NCBI GenBank assembly: GCA_963843945.1
Contig: CAWJMF010000001.1
Span: 62,001 to 126,000, forward strand
DNA: 64,000 bases
Origin: CAWJMF01 sp963843945
Lineage (GTDB): Bacteria > Vulcanimicrobiota > Vulcanimicrobiia > Vulcanimicrobiales > Vulcanimicrobiaceae
Reading direction: 5' to 3'
Positions 35,717 to 44,937 of this stretch are shown here, piece by piece. Position 1 is the stretch's first letter, and each line of letters begins with the position of its first letter. The translations under genes were made by a program, and so were the position numbers. The notes below the pieces were generated by a model. The model had not been told where the DNA came from, ran no database searches, and saw only the letters and a list, made by a program, of their open reading frames with translations.

Positions 35717-36775
35717 GTGGATCGTGAGTCGACCCCACCGGGCGGCAGTCTAAGCCGCCGGAGCGTTTTGCTTGGCACGGCAACCGCGCTTGCGACGACT
35801 ACGCTCGCGCAGAGCGCCTCGGCGCAAAGCGCCGCAACGACCGCACCGTTGCCGTCGTGGAACGACGGACCCGCGAAGCAGTCGATCCTCGGTTTCGTAC
35901 GCGCGACGACCGATTCGGCGAGTCCGAATTTCATCGAACCCGAGGACCGGATCGTCACCTTCGATCAGGACGGCACGCTCTGGGTCGAACATCCGCTCTA
36001 CACGCAGGCGATGTTCGCGGTCGACCGTCTCGCGGCGCTCGCGCCGCAACATCCGGAGTGGCGAGCGGCGACGCCGTACAACACGGTTCTCTCGGGCAAT
36101 CCTGAGGCGCTCGCGACCTTAACCGAGCACGATTGGGCGGAGATCGTCGCGGCGACCCACGCCGGCATGAGCACCGAAGCCTTCCTCGAGATCGCCGGCG
36201 CGTGGATTGCGACGGCCAGGCACCCGCGCTTTCAGCGCCTGTACACCGAGCTCGTCTACCAGCCGATGCGCGAGGCGATGGACTACTTGCGCGCGAACGG
36301 ATTCAAGACGTATATCGTAACGGGCGGCGGTCAAGAGTTCGTCCGCGTCTACGCACAGCGCGTGTACGGCATTCCGGCCGAGCAAGTCATCGGTTCGAGC
36401 ATCCAAACGCGGTATGACTTCATGGACGGCAAGCCCGTTTTGATGCGCGAGCCGAAACTGTTCTTCGACGACGACCACGACGGCAAAGCCATCGGCATCA
36501 ACCTCTTCATCGGAAAACGTCCGCACGCGGCGTTCGGCAACTCGAACGGCGACCGCCAAATGCTCGAATGGACCGGTGCCGGCAGCGGCGCGCGTCTCAA
36601 GATGCTCGTCTATCACGACGACCCGCTGCGCGAGTACGCCTACGGTCCCGCCGGCGGCTTGCCCGACACGAACGTCGGCACGTTTTCGACCGGTCTGCTG
36701 ACGGAAGCGCAAACTCGCGGCTGGACCGTCATCAGCATGAAGAACGACTGGCGGCGCGTCTTCGCGTTCGGCTAA
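35717..36775 (+). CDS. Tat-exported HAD-superfamily hydrolase
   Basis: HAD-like phosphatase of 352 aa carrying a twin-arginine signal (SRRSVLLGTATALATTTL, cleavage near ASA-QS), so it is exported folded to the periplasm. Motif I is TFDQDGTLWVEH (nucleophile Asp). IVTGGGQEFVR gives motif II and FGNSNGDRQML the acid motif IV. Similar exported HAD proteins are annotated as phosphoserine-phosphatase-like. I chose GTG 35717 because GGAG is 6 bases upstream; the frame opens at GTG 35690. Its stop overlaps the end of the convergent SDR gene. Confidence 0.87.
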   Translation: MDRESTPPGGSLSRRSVLLGTATALATTTLAQSASAQSAATTAPLPSWNDGPAKQSILGFVRATTDSASPNFIEPEDRIVTFDQDGTLWVEHPLYTQAMFAVDRLAALAPQHPEWRAATPYNTVLSGNPEALATLTEHDWAEIVAATHAGMSTEAFLEIAGAWIATARHPRFQRLYTELVYQPMREAMDYLRANGFKTYIVTGGGQEFVRVYAQRVYGIPAEQVIGSSIQTRYDFMDGKPVLMREPKLFFDDDHDGKAIGINLFIGKRPHAAFGNSNGDRQMLEWTGAGSGARLKMLVYHDDPLREYAYGPAGGLPDTNVGTFSTGLLTEAQTRGWTVISMKNDWRRVFAFG

Positions 36776-37644
36776 GGCTTGGCGCCGAAGTCCTGATAGA
36801 TCGTGTAGCTCGAGGGCGTCCAGTGCAGCTGCGTGCGCGCTTTCTGATTCGAGAGGACTTGATCGAGACAGAGTGCGTCCGCCAGCGGTCCGAACTGACC
36901 GCGGGCCGCTTCGAGCGGAACGGCGTTTGCCTGCGAAAGGCCGAGGCTCTTCGCCGCGGCCAAGGCGATGTCGCGAACGCGCAGAGCGTCCGGTCCCGAG
37001 CCATTGTAGATCTGGCCCGAAGGCGCGTTTTGTAAAGCGAGGGCGTAGAGCTCCGCCAGATCGTCCACGTAGACGAGCGCCCAACGGTTCTTGCCATCGC
37101 CGACGTACTGCACCGCGCCGTCCTGCACGCTGCCCAACAGCATGCCGGCCAGACCGCGGCGTTGCCCGAAGACCAGCGAAGGGCGCAAGACGATCGCGTG
37201 CACGCGCGCCGTGGCAGCGTCCAGCACTTCGCGTTCCACTTCGGTGCGGTACGCGACGATCGCGGCCGGATCGAGCGGCGACTTCTCGTCGGCCGGCTTA
37301 TCGCCCGTGTTCCCGTAGACCCAGGAACCGCTGGTGTAAATGAAGCGTTTTCCGGTTCCGCGCAACGCATCCAGCAACGCTCGCGTCGCGGCGCTATCGA
37401 CGTCGGCCTGCCTAGCGTCGCCGGTTGCGGCGCAGTGGATCACGGCATCGGCATCGCGCACGGCAGCTTCGAGCGTTTCCGGCTCCTCGAGCGAGCCCTC
37501 GATGACTTTGTAGCGGTGGGCCGCAGCGTACTCTCGTGCGCCCGGCGTACGAGCGAGCGCGTGGATGACGTGACCGCCGCGTTGCAGCACGCGTCCGACG
37601 GCGGAACCGATGTAACCGTTCGCTCCGGTGAGAAATATCTTCAT
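36772..37644 (-). CDS. NAD-dependent epimerase/dehydratase-like SDR
   Basis: Extended short-chain-dehydrogenase fold, 290 aa. The N-terminal FLTGANGYIGSAVGRVL is a complete nucleotide site and FIYTSGSWVYG holds the SDR serine. The catalytic YxxxK is altered: the aligned segment reads AYRTEVERE, without lysine at the fourth position after tyrosine, so it may be an atypical or redox-inactive SDR. The C-terminal LRPSLVFGQRRG is normal. The ATG start overlaps the uvrA stop (ATGA). Confidence 0.83.
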   Translation of the reverse strand: MKIFLTGANGYIGSAVGRVLQRGGHVIHALARTPGAREYAAAHRYKVIEGSLEEPETLEAAVRDADAVIHCAATGDARQADVDSAATRALLDALRGTGKRFIYTSGSWVYGNTGDKPADEKSPLDPAAIVAYRTEVEREVLDAATARVHAIVLRPSLVFGQRRGLAGMLLGSVQDGAVQYVGDGKNRWALVYVDDLAELYALALQNAPSGQIYNGSGPDALRVRDIALAAAKSLGLSQANAVPLEAARGQFGPLADALCLDQVLSNQKARTQLHWTPSSYTIYQDFGAKP

Positions 37645-40600
37645 GCTTTGGCGAGTTCGTGAAGGCTCGCAAGGTTCTCTTTTTCGAGCGCCTCGATGTG
37701 GGCGTGGTCCGCGCGGACGTTACCGTGCGCGCGCTCGTCCTTGAGCACCGAAACGAGATACTCGCCGGTAAACGAGCCCGGCGTCGCCGCAACTTCTTCC
37801 GGCGTGCCCTTCGCGACGATCTTCCCGCCGCGGTCGCCGCCTTCGGGACCGAGGTCGATCACGTAATCGGCGGTCTTGATGACGTCGAGGTTGTGTTCGA
37901 TCGTCAAGACCGTATTGCCCAGCGCGACCAAACGCTGCAGCACGTCGAGCAATTTGTGGATGTCGGCGAAGTGGAGACCGGTGGTCGGCTCGTCGAGCAC
38001 GTAGAAGGTGCGGCCGGTCGCGCGCTTCGAGAGTTCCGTCGCGAGCTTGACGCGTTGCGCTTCGCCGCCCGACAGGGTCGTGGCCGGCTGGCCCATCTTG
38101 ATGTACCCCAAGCCGACGTCGGCGATCGTCTTGAGCCGCCCGTGAATTCGCGGGATCGCGCTGAAGAACTCGGCCGCTTCGTCGACGCGCATCTCGAGCA
38201 CGTCGGCGATCGACTTGCCCTTGTACTTGATCTCGAGCGTCTGCGCGTTGTAGCGCCTGCCTTTGCAGACTTCGCACGGCACGTAGACGTCGGGCAAGAA
38301 GTGCATCTCGATCTTGATGATGCCGTCGCCCTCGCAGGCCTCGCAACGGCCGCCCTTCACGTTGAACGAGAAGCGCCCCGGACCGTAGCCGCGCACCTTC
38401 GAGTCGGGCACCAGCGAAAACAGCTCGCGAATGAGGTCGAACGCGCCGGTGTACGTCGCCGGGTTCGAACGCGGCGTGCGCCCGATCGGCGATTGGTCGA
38501 TGACGACGAGTTTGTCGAGCGCCTCGGCGCCGCGTACCGTCCCGTAGGTTCCGCCGGCAGGCTGCCCGTGAAGATGCTGGTTAAGTGCCTTGACGAGGAT
38601 CTCGTTGACGAGCGTCGATTTTCCTGACCCGCTGACGCCGCTCACGCAGGCGAACACGCCGAGCGGAATGTCGACGTTCAAACCGTCGATGTTGTTGGCT
38701 TTCGCATTCTTGAGGTTCAGCCAGGCGCGCGGCGTACGGCGGTGCGAGGGAACCGCGATGAACTGCCGCCCGCTGAGATACGCACCGGTCAGGGATTCGG
38801 GGTTGCGAATCACTTCTTCGAGCGAGCCGACCGTGAGGATGCGGCCACCCTCCGCGCCGGCGCCCGGACCGATGTCGACGATCACGTCCGCTTCGCGCAT
38901 CGTGTCTTCGTCGTGCTCGATGACGATCAGCGTGTTGCCGAGGTCGCGCAGCGTCTTGAGCGTCGCGAGGAGCCGGTCGTTGTCTCGCTGGTGCAATCCG
39001 ATCGACGGTTCGTCCAAGATGTAGAGCACGCCGACGAGCGAGCTGCCGATCTGCGTGGCCAAGCGAATCCGCTGGGACTCGCCGCCCGAGAGCGTCGTCG
39101 CCGAACGCGCCAAGCTCAGGTACCCGAGACCCACGTTGCTCAGGAAGCCGAGACGCGCGCGGACTTCCTTGAGAATCTGATGCGCGATCAACTCTTCGCG
39201 CGGGGTCGGCACGAACTCGCGAAAGAACAGCTCGGCCCGCTCGACCGAAAGCGCGGTCAACTGGCTGATGTTCATTCCGCCGACGGTCACGGCGAGGGCT
39301 TCCGGCTTGAGACGCGCCCCGTTGCAGGCTTTGCACGTCGCAGCCGACATGAATTTCTCGATCTCTTCCTTCACGTAATCGGAAGAGGTCTCGTTGAAGC
39401 GGCGCTGCAGATTGTTGACGACGCCTTCGAAGGTCTTCTCGTACTCGTACGAGTTGCCGCCGCGCGTTTCGTAGGTAAAGCGGTGCGTCTTATCCGACCC
39501 GTAGAGCAGCATGTCGACGAGGTCGGCCGGCATCTTGTCGAGCGGCGTCGTCATCTTAACCCGGCGCGAACGCAGCAGCCGTTCGACTTGCTGCATGTAC
39601 CAGGGGTTCATCGAGGGGTAGCGGCCCCCGCCCAGCGCCTTGCTCCAGGGGACGATGGCGCCTTCCTCGATCGACTTGGTGCGATCGGGGATCACCTTCC
39701 ACGGATCGATCTCGATCTTCACGCCGAGACCCGTGCACTCGGGGCACGCGCCGTAAGGTGAGTTGAACGAGAAGAGCCGCGGCGCCAGCTCTTCGAACGA
39801 GAGCCCGCAATACACGCAGGCGAGCTGTTCGGAAAAGGTCATCTCGCGCGCGGCGGGCGCCGCTTTGGCGGTGCCTTCGTTGACCTGCAGCTGATTCGGC
39901 TGCCCCGTCCGGGCGGCTTCGACTAAAACGGTCGCGATGCCGCCGGCGAGCCGCAGCGTCGTCTCGAGCGAGTCGGTCAGCCGTTTGCGAACGTCGGGCT
40001 TCACGATCAAGCGGTCGACGATCACCTCGATCGTGTGCTTCTTCTTCTTGTCGAGGACGATCTTGTCGCGCAGTTCGCGCGTCTCGCCGTCGACGCGAAT
40101 GCGCGCGAAACCCTCTTTGCCGATCTCCTCGAAGAGCTTGTGGTATTCGCCTTTGCGGCCGCGCACGACGGGCGCGAGCAGCTGAATGCGCGACCCCTCG
40201 GGCAGCTCCATGACCTGATCGACGATTTGCTCGCTCGACTGAGCGCTGACCTCGCGCCCGCAGCTGTAGCAGTGCGGCTTCCCGATGCGCGCGTAGAGCA
40301 AACGCAGGTAGTCGTAGATTTCGGTAACGGTCCCCACGGTCGAGCGCGGATTGCGCGAAGTCGACTTCTGATCGATCGAGATCGCCGGGGAAAGCCCCTC
40401 GATGTAATCGACGTCGGGCTTTTCCATTTGGCCGAGAAACTGACGAGCATACGAGGAGAGCGACTCGACGTAACGGCGCTGTCCCTCGGCGTAAATGGTG
40501 TCGAAGGCAAGCGACGACTTGCCGGAACCCGAGAGACCGGTAATGACGATCAGCCGGTTGCGCGGCAGCGTGAGGTCGATGTTCTTGAGGTTGTGCTCGC

Positions 40601-40664
40601 GCGCGCCTTTGATGACGATCGCGTCGAGCCCGCGCGGGGCCCCGTTCGCGCTGGAGTTGGTCAC
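37641..40664 (-). CDS. uvrA: UvrABC excinuclease subunit A
   Basis: Damage-recognition ATPase of nucleotide excision repair; about 1007 aa from GTG 40664. Two ABC modules are visible: Walker A GLSGSGKSSLAFD and GVSGSGKSTLVNE; signatures TLSGGESQRIRLATQ and TLSGGEAQRVKLATE. Zinc-finger clusters include CVYCGLSFEELAPRLFSFN and GRCEACEGDGIIKIEMHFLP. The frame is open to 40772, but the added N-terminus is arginine/proline-rich and does not look like UvrA. The SDR gene is translationally coupled behind it. uvrB lies 14 kb away on the same strand. Confidence 0.98.
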   Translation of the reverse strand: MTNSSANGAPRGLDAIVIKGAREHNLKNIDLTLPRNRLIVITGLSGSGKSSLAFDTIYAEGQRRYVESLSSYARQFLGQMEKPDVDYIEGLSPAISIDQKSTSRNPRSTVGTVTEIYDYLRLLYARIGKPHCYSCGREVSAQSSEQIVDQVMELPEGSRIQLLAPVVRGRKGEYHKLFEEIGKEGFARIRVDGETRELRDKIVLDKKKKHTIEVIVDRLIVKPDVRKRLTDSLETTLRLAGGIATVLVEAARTGQPNQLQVNEGTAKAAPAAREMTFSEQLACVYCGLSFEELAPRLFSFNSPYGACPECTGLGVKIEIDPWKVIPDRTKSIEEGAIVPWSKALGGGRYPSMNPWYMQQVERLLRSRRVKMTTPLDKMPADLVDMLLYGSDKTHRFTYETRGGNSYEYEKTFEGVVNNLQRRFNETSSDYVKEEIEKFMSAATCKACNGARLKPEALAVTVGGMNISQLTALSVERAELFFREFVPTPREELIAHQILKEVRARLGFLSNVGLGYLSLARSATTLSGGESQRIRLATQIGSSLVGVLYILDEPSIGLHQRDNDRLLATLKTLRDLGNTLIVIEHDEDTMREADVIVDIGPGAGAEGGRILTVGSLEEVIRNPESLTGAYLSGRQFIAVPSHRRTPRAWLNLKNAKANNIDGLNVDIPLGVFACVSGVSGSGKSTLVNEILVKALNQHLHGQPAGGTYGTVRGAEALDKLVVIDQSPIGRTPRSNPATYTGAFDLIRELFSLVPDSKVRGYGPGRFSFNVKGGRCEACEGDGIIKIEMHFLPDVYVPCEVCKGRRYNAQTLEIKYKGKSIADVLEMRVDEAAEFFSAIPRIHGRLKTIADVGLGYIKMGQPATTLSGGEAQRVKLATELSKRATGRTFYVLDEPTTGLHFADIHKLLDVLQRLVALGNTVLTIEHNLDVIKTADYVIDLGPEGGDRGGKIVAKGTPEEVAATPGSFTGEYLVSVLKDERAHGNVRADHAHIEALEKENLASLHELAKA

Positions 40665-40704
40665 GGAACGAAGACCCGGCGGAGCGGCCAAGCGTTGCAG
40701 CCGC

Positions 40705-41421
40705 TCACGGCCGAGCGGCGCCGGCCGGGCGGCGCGCCGCGACGTATTCGCCCACGATGACGAGCGTCGCAAACGCGATCGTCGCGCCTGCGATCAGCGC
40801 GTCCACTATTGCCGGGGGAAACGGCCCGATCGCCGGCGCCAGCGTGAAGAACGCGACCGCGATTCCGGCGGCGAGAAAGATTACGAAGAGTCCGAGCACG
40901 ATGCCGAGCGTCGGAAGCACGCGATCGTATGCGATTTCCCACGACTCGCGGACGGCGGCGAAACCCCGGCGCTCGCCGGCGACGGCGGCCGGCATCACGT
41001 ACAAACAAAAAAAGCCAAAGGCGATGGCCGAGAGGCCGAGCGTGAAGGGGACGAGGACTGCGGCGACCGCTCCGATGAGCAGCAAAGCGGCAAGCGCGAC
41101 GAACACTTGGCCGCCCTGACGCGCGAACGGGCGCCAGCCATCGGCCAGCCTACCCTTGCCGCATTGCCAAACCGCGACCGCGATCCCCGTCGTGAAGGCG
41201 AGTGCGGCGATCGTGAAGAGCAGCTGGATGACGTCGCCGAGAATGATGCCGACGACTTGTGCGAGCGGCGTGGCGCCGGGCGGTGGGAAGACCGCCCACT
41301 GCAGCGACGTCTTGCAAAGTGCGAGGATGACGCCGGGGACCGCAAGCACCGGATTGTGCACGAGCAAGCGCCACGATTCCGCAAAGATGCGCGAGAGGCC
41401 GCCGCCCGCATCGCTTTCCAT
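40705..41421 (-). CDS. hypothetical multi-pass membrane protein
   Basis: Inner-membrane protein of 238 aa with about six hydrophobic segments. The opening LSRIFAESWRLLVHNPVLAVPG and the later AAVAGERRGFAAVRESWEIA repeat the W-x-L-x-x-x-P pattern seen in uncharacterised glycerophosphoryl-diester-phosphodiesterase-type or DUF-membrane families; I cannot name it safely. The start is ATG 41421, 1 base after the HAD gene stop, so it belongs to that run. It lies just upstream of uvrA. Confidence 0.72.
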   Translation of the reverse strand: MESDAGGGLSRIFAESWRLLVHNPVLAVPGVILALCKTSLQWAVFPPPGATPLAQVVGIILGDVIQLLFTIAALAFTTGIAVAVWQCGKGRLADGWRPFARQGGQVFVALAALLLIGAVAAVLVPFTLGLSAIAFGFFCLYVMPAAVAGERRGFAAVRESWEIAYDRVLPTLGIVLGLFVIFLAAGIAVAFFTLAPAIGPFPPAIVDALIAGATIAFATLVIVGEYVAARRPAGAARP

Positions 41422-41422
41422 C

Positions 41423-42166
41423 TCAGTGCCGCTTCCGCGCGGTCCGCAGCGCTCCCTCGACCTCGGCGAAGTCGTGCACGAGTGCGTCCGGCTCGCGCGC
41501 GCCTTCGGGAAGAGCCTGCCGCCGAGCGTTCAGCCAAACCGTGTACAAGCCGGCCTCGGCCGCGCCGGCGATGTCCCGCTCGTAGCGGTCGCCGACCATC
41601 GCCGCGGCAGCCGGCTCGACGCCGAGTTGCTCGCACGCGTAGCGGAAGAAGCGTGGATCCGGCTTGACCAGCCCAACCTCGTCGGCGAGAAAGAACGCGT
41701 CGAACGCCTCGTCGAGCTCGAGCTGTGCGATCTTCTCGCGATGGGTCTCGGCGAAGCCGTTGGTCAACAGCCCGAGGCGAAGGCCGTCGCGCCGCAGTCC
41801 CGCGAGCAAATCGAGAACGCCGGGCCAGAGCTGCAGTTCGTCCTTGCGGAGGCGGTTGTAGTCGACGGCGCAGCGCTCCGCCAGGTCGAGCTCCTCGAGG
41901 CCGACGTCGCGCAGCGCCGCGGCCCACATCTTGGCGCGCAGCCGTCCGAGCGGCGTGCCGAATTGCGCTCCCGAGAGGTTGTGCCAGAAGCGTTCCGCTT
42001 CGGCGACATAAGCCGCGTGCAGCGCGGCTGCATCGATGCCGCGCTCCTGCGCCACCTGACGCGAAACGAGCTCCGCCGCGCGACGGTAGGTTGCGGTGTC
42101 GTCGTGCAGCGTGTCGTCCAAATCGAAGAGCACGGCCGCAAGCGGCGGCCGCTCCGCGGGGCTCAC
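41423..42166 (-). CDS. HAD-IA family hydrolase
   Basis: Cytosolic haloacid-dehalogenase-type phosphatase of 247 aa, YjjG-like. Motif I is VLFDLDDTLHDD, motif II GLLTNGFAETH, motif III lysine in VGLVKPDPRFF and motif IV MVGDRYERDIAGA. A helical C1 cap lies between motifs I and II. The likely substrates are small phosphorylated metabolites. GTG 42166 overlaps the stop of the upstream beta-barrel gene (GTGA). Confidence 0.92.
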   Translation of the reverse strand: MSPAERPPLAAVLFDLDDTLHDDTATYRRAAELVSRQVAQERGIDAAALHAAYVAEAERFWHNLSGAQFGTPLGRLRAKMWAAALRDVGLEELDLAERCAVDYNRLRKDELQLWPGVLDLLAGLRRDGLRLGLLTNGFAETHREKIAQLELDEAFDAFFLADEVGLVKPDPRFFRYACEQLGVEPAAAAMVGDRYERDIAGAAEAGLYTVWLNARRQALPEGAREPDALVHDFAEVEGALRTARKRH

Positions 42167-42903
42167 CGGCGGCCGAAGCGGAAGCGCGCTTCGAACGTCA
42201 GGCCGGCGCCGACGTTGCGGTCGACGAGCTCGCCGTTAGCGGTGTTGCGCGTGTGATAACTCAGACCGCGGAATCCCAGCAAATAAGTGGCGCCCGGATA
42301 GTGCCAGGCGTACGAAGCGCCGTAATCGATTTCGGCGCCCTGTTCGGGTTTCGCCGTTCGCGGAACGCCGTCGGACTGAAAGATGTGGAGGATGCCTTGC
42401 ACGTTCGGTGCGGCGGTCAAAGTGAGTTCGACCGATCGCCCGGCGCCGGCCGGGAGATCGGCAACCCCGGTGAAGAGCGGCGACGTGACGCGCGACTGAT
42501 CGCGATCGCCGTTATTCCCGTTGTAGTTCGAAAGGTTGACGACTTGGTAGCCGGCACCGAGGCGGAAGCGGTGATGGGGATCGAGATCGACTTGGACTTC
42601 GGCGTTAAGCAAGCTGAGCGAGGCGTTCGACGTCCCCAGAGACCCGGCGCTGGGAGCGCTGAGGTTGACCTGCGGAAAGCCCTCGAGGTGAATGCGCCAG
42701 CGCGGAAAGATTTGCGACGCTTCGAGCAGCGCGCCCGGTACGACGCCCGAAACCGGCTGCGGGTTATCGGCACCGACGTGCGTGCCGGCCAGGACCGCGG
42801 CCTCGACGCCGAGGTCGGTTTCGGCACGGGCCGGAGCGTTCGCCGCGCAGAAAGCCGCCGCTGCGGCGAGGGCGAGCGGCGCGGCTCGCTGCAAACACGT
42901 CAC
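42163..42903 (-). CDS. predicted outer-membrane beta-barrel protein
   Basis: Protein of 246 aa with a signal peptide (about 1-27, ending ARA-ET). Alternating hydrophobic/polar strands suggest an outer-membrane barrel (RWRIHLEGFPQVNLS, RFRLGAGYQVVNLSNYNG, SVELTLTAAP, LTFEARFRF). It ends in RFRFGRR, not the usual terminal aromatic, so outer-membrane insertion is inferred. No family was recognised. It overlaps its neighbours by 4 bases on both sides (GTGA). Confidence 0.7.
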   Translation of the reverse strand: MTCLQRAAPLALAAAAAFCAANAPARAETDLGVEAAVLAGTHVGADNPQPVSGVVPGALLEASQIFPRWRIHLEGFPQVNLSAPSAGSLGTSNASLSLLNAEVQVDLDPHHRFRLGAGYQVVNLSNYNGNNGDRDQSRVTSPLFTGVADLPAGAGRSVELTLTAAPNVQGILHIFQSDGVPRTAKPEQGAEIDYGASYAWHYPGATYLLGFRGLSYHTRNTANGELVDRNVGAGLTFEARFRFGRR

Positions 42904-43958
42904 TCGCCGTCGAAATAATCCAGCGCTGGATTATCGCGCACCATGAGGTCGGCTTGCTCGACCAAGAGCTTCTTCGAATCCGGGTAGTAACAGACGTCGT
43001 CGCGCGAGACGTTCGAAATCATCAGCAGCAGCGCGTCCGCCTCGGAATCGTTGATCAGCTTGTGCGCTCCTCGTGGACCGACCGGGAACGCGACGAAGTC
43101 GCCCCGGCGCAGGCGAAACGAGCCGTTGGGCGTTTCGAGCGTCGGCGTTCCCTCGAACACGACGAAAAGTTCCTCCTCGGCCGAATGCCAATGGTTCGGA
43201 CACCACCAGCGTCCCGCCGGAACGCGCGCCATGCGGTAGCCGAGGCGTTCCGCGCCGATCGCAAAACCAACCTCCGCGTCGCCGCAGCCGCGGTAGCGTT
43301 CGGGACCGTTGTCGTCGGTCCGCCACAGCAGCTCGTCGAGGTTGATGCGCGAGGCGAGGACCCCGCTGCGCGCCTCAAGACAGCGCCCGAGCGTATCGTG
43401 CGCGTCGCCGAACACGCACGTGCCGTCGCCCACGAGCAGGTTGCTGGGCCGGGTCGCGCGCAACAGGCGCATCGAAAGGACGGCTTTGGCCGGATCGGCG
43501 AGCTTTTCGTCGGGCATCAAGCGCAGCGAGCCGGCCGGGTCGCCCCACAGCGCGTCGCCCACCACGAGCGTCCGCGTCGCGACGAACCAGAGCGCGATCT
43601 CGCCCGGCGTCTTCAGCCCGTCGAGCGGGATGACGCGCGCACCCAAAAACAGCTCGCCGTTCTTCAGAAGGCGGTCGACCGGCCCGCTTAGCAGCGACGC
43701 CTCGCTCGCGCCGGCCGCAATCCTTGCGCCCGTCGCAGCCGCGAGCGCGCGCGCTCCGCGTTCGTGATCGCGGTTCGTTACGACGATCCAAGCGAGGCCT
43801 TCGCGCACGATCTCCTGTACGAGCGCCTCGTCGCCGCCAAGCGGATCGATCGCCATATTCCCGGCGGCGCCGCGCACGAAAAACGAGTTGAAAAAGAGGT
43901 TGCGGTCCGCTTGCCAGGCCGACCACATGGAGATGCCGTCGATGATCGTCGCTTGCAT
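42900..43958 (-). CDS. degenerate metallo-beta-lactamase-fold / cupin fusion
   Basis: Two-part protein of 352 aa. The N-terminal half (about 1-190) follows an MBL-fold course (GNMAIDPLGG, WIVVTNRDHERGARALA, LKTPGEIALWF, LVVGDALWG), but the HxHxDH metal motif is reduced to TNRDH. The C-terminal half (about 230-335) is a cupin with a plausible metal site (CPNHWHSAEEELFVVFEGTPTL and later GAHKLIN). Such fusions are uncommon. It may bind metal only through the cupin. The start is ATG 43958. It is the first gene of a run coupled to the beta-barrel, HAD and membrane protein genes. Confidence 0.8.
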   Translation of the reverse strand: MQATIIDGISMWSAWQADRNLFFNSFFVRGAAGNMAIDPLGGDEALVQEIVREGLAWIVVTNRDHERGARALAAATGARIAAGASEASLLSGPVDRLLKNGELFLGARVIPLDGLKTPGEIALWFVATRTLVVGDALWGDPAGSLRLMPDEKLADPAKAVLSMRLLRATRPSNLLVGDGTCVFGDAHDTLGRCLEARSGVLASRINLDELLWRTDDNGPERYRGCGDAEVGFAIGAERLGYRMARVPAGRWWCPNHWHSAEEELFVVFEGTPTLETPNGSFRLRRGDFVAFPVGPRGAHKLINDSEADALLLMISNVSRDDVCYYPDSKKLLVEQADLMVRDNPALDYFDGE

Positions 43959-44028
43959 GCTGCGCCAGTTCCGGCGCGAGTCAGAGTGCTCCTAGGAAAG
44001 CGGCTTGCGGCGACACGAAACGCGAGAA

Positions 44029-44934
44029 ATGCATTTTGCTACGCGCCCGTTACCGGCGCTTGGGTCGCTGTTCGCGCTCGCCTCACTCTCGTCGCTACTG
44101 GCCGCCGCTCCGCCGAAGGCGCCGAGTGCTGCGCCTACACCATCCGCTAGGAGCGCGAGGTTGATGAAGATGGCGCCCGCCGACGAGTATTTCGGCAAGT
44201 TGAAGCTGAGCTTTCTCGGCATCAACAATACCTTTCGAGATACTTCAATCTCGGCCGGAGCGCACACGACCGACGCCGCGCTTGCGCGGAAGATCGACTT
44301 CGCGATCGACGCGCTCAACGATTGGCAGCGGAAGTTTCCCCACGACCCACAACTCGCGCGCACCTATTTCCTCGCGCAAATCACTTTGAAGAAACTCTGG
44401 CTCGAGCCATATCAGGACAAGGCCTGGGCCTACATGCAACACATCGTCGCCGCCTACCCGGCGACGTTTTACGGTAGGACGGTCAAGGCCGACATCGCGC
44501 GCGGCTTCACGCGTCACTATTACGCGCCCGCGGTCCCTTGCGACGCCGCGGCCACCCCGGCGCCGAGCGTCACGACGGACAACGGCAAGTACAAGACGAC
44601 CATCGAGACGCCGCCGTGCGTCACGCCGAGTCCCTCGCCTTCGCCGTCTCCCGAGCCGACGCTCGCGCCGGCAGCGCCGCTCGTCCCCGCGCCCTCGCTC
44701 TCACCGGGCGCTACGCCCTCGCCCGCTCCGGCCGGCGTTCCCAGCGCCGTCCCGCCGGCAAGCCCTGGCGCCGTTCCCCCGGCAAGCCCGGCCGGAACGC
44801 CGCCCGCCGTACCCGCTGCGACGCCGGCCGGCTCATCGCCGCTGCCCAGCCCCGCCGCGGCCCCCTCGCCGTCCCCCGCGGTTCCGGCCTCGCCTCCCGC
44901 GGTCCCGGCTACACCGCACGCGGGCGCCTCGTAG
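44029..44934 (+). CDS. hypothetical exported protein with Pro/Ala/Ser-rich tail
   Basis: Protein of 301 aa. A signal-like hydrophobic stretch (LGSLFALASLSSLLAAAPP) is followed by a helical domain of about 130 residues (ADEYFGKLKLSFLGINNTF, IDFAIDALNDWQRKFPHDPQLARTYFLAQ) that looks like a short TPR-type helical bundle. The last about 110 residues are almost only Pro, Ala, Ser, Thr and Gly, a flexible arm that could span the periplasm or be glycosylated. ATG 44029 is preferred; TTG 44005 is open. No family was recognised. Confidence 0.72.
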   Translation: MHFATRPLPALGSLFALASLSSLLAAAPPKAPSAAPTPSARSARLMKMAPADEYFGKLKLSFLGINNTFRDTSISAGAHTTDAALARKIDFAIDALNDWQRKFPHDPQLARTYFLAQITLKKLWLEPYQDKAWAYMQHIVAAYPATFYGRTVKADIARGFTRHYYAPAVPCDAAATPAPSVTTDNGKYKTTIETPPCVTPSPSPSPSPEPTLAPAAPLVPAPSLSPGATPSPAPAGVPSAVPPASPGAVPPASPAGTPPAVPAATPAGSSPLPSPAAAPSPSPAVPASPPAVPATPHAGAS

Positions 44935-44937
44935 GCG

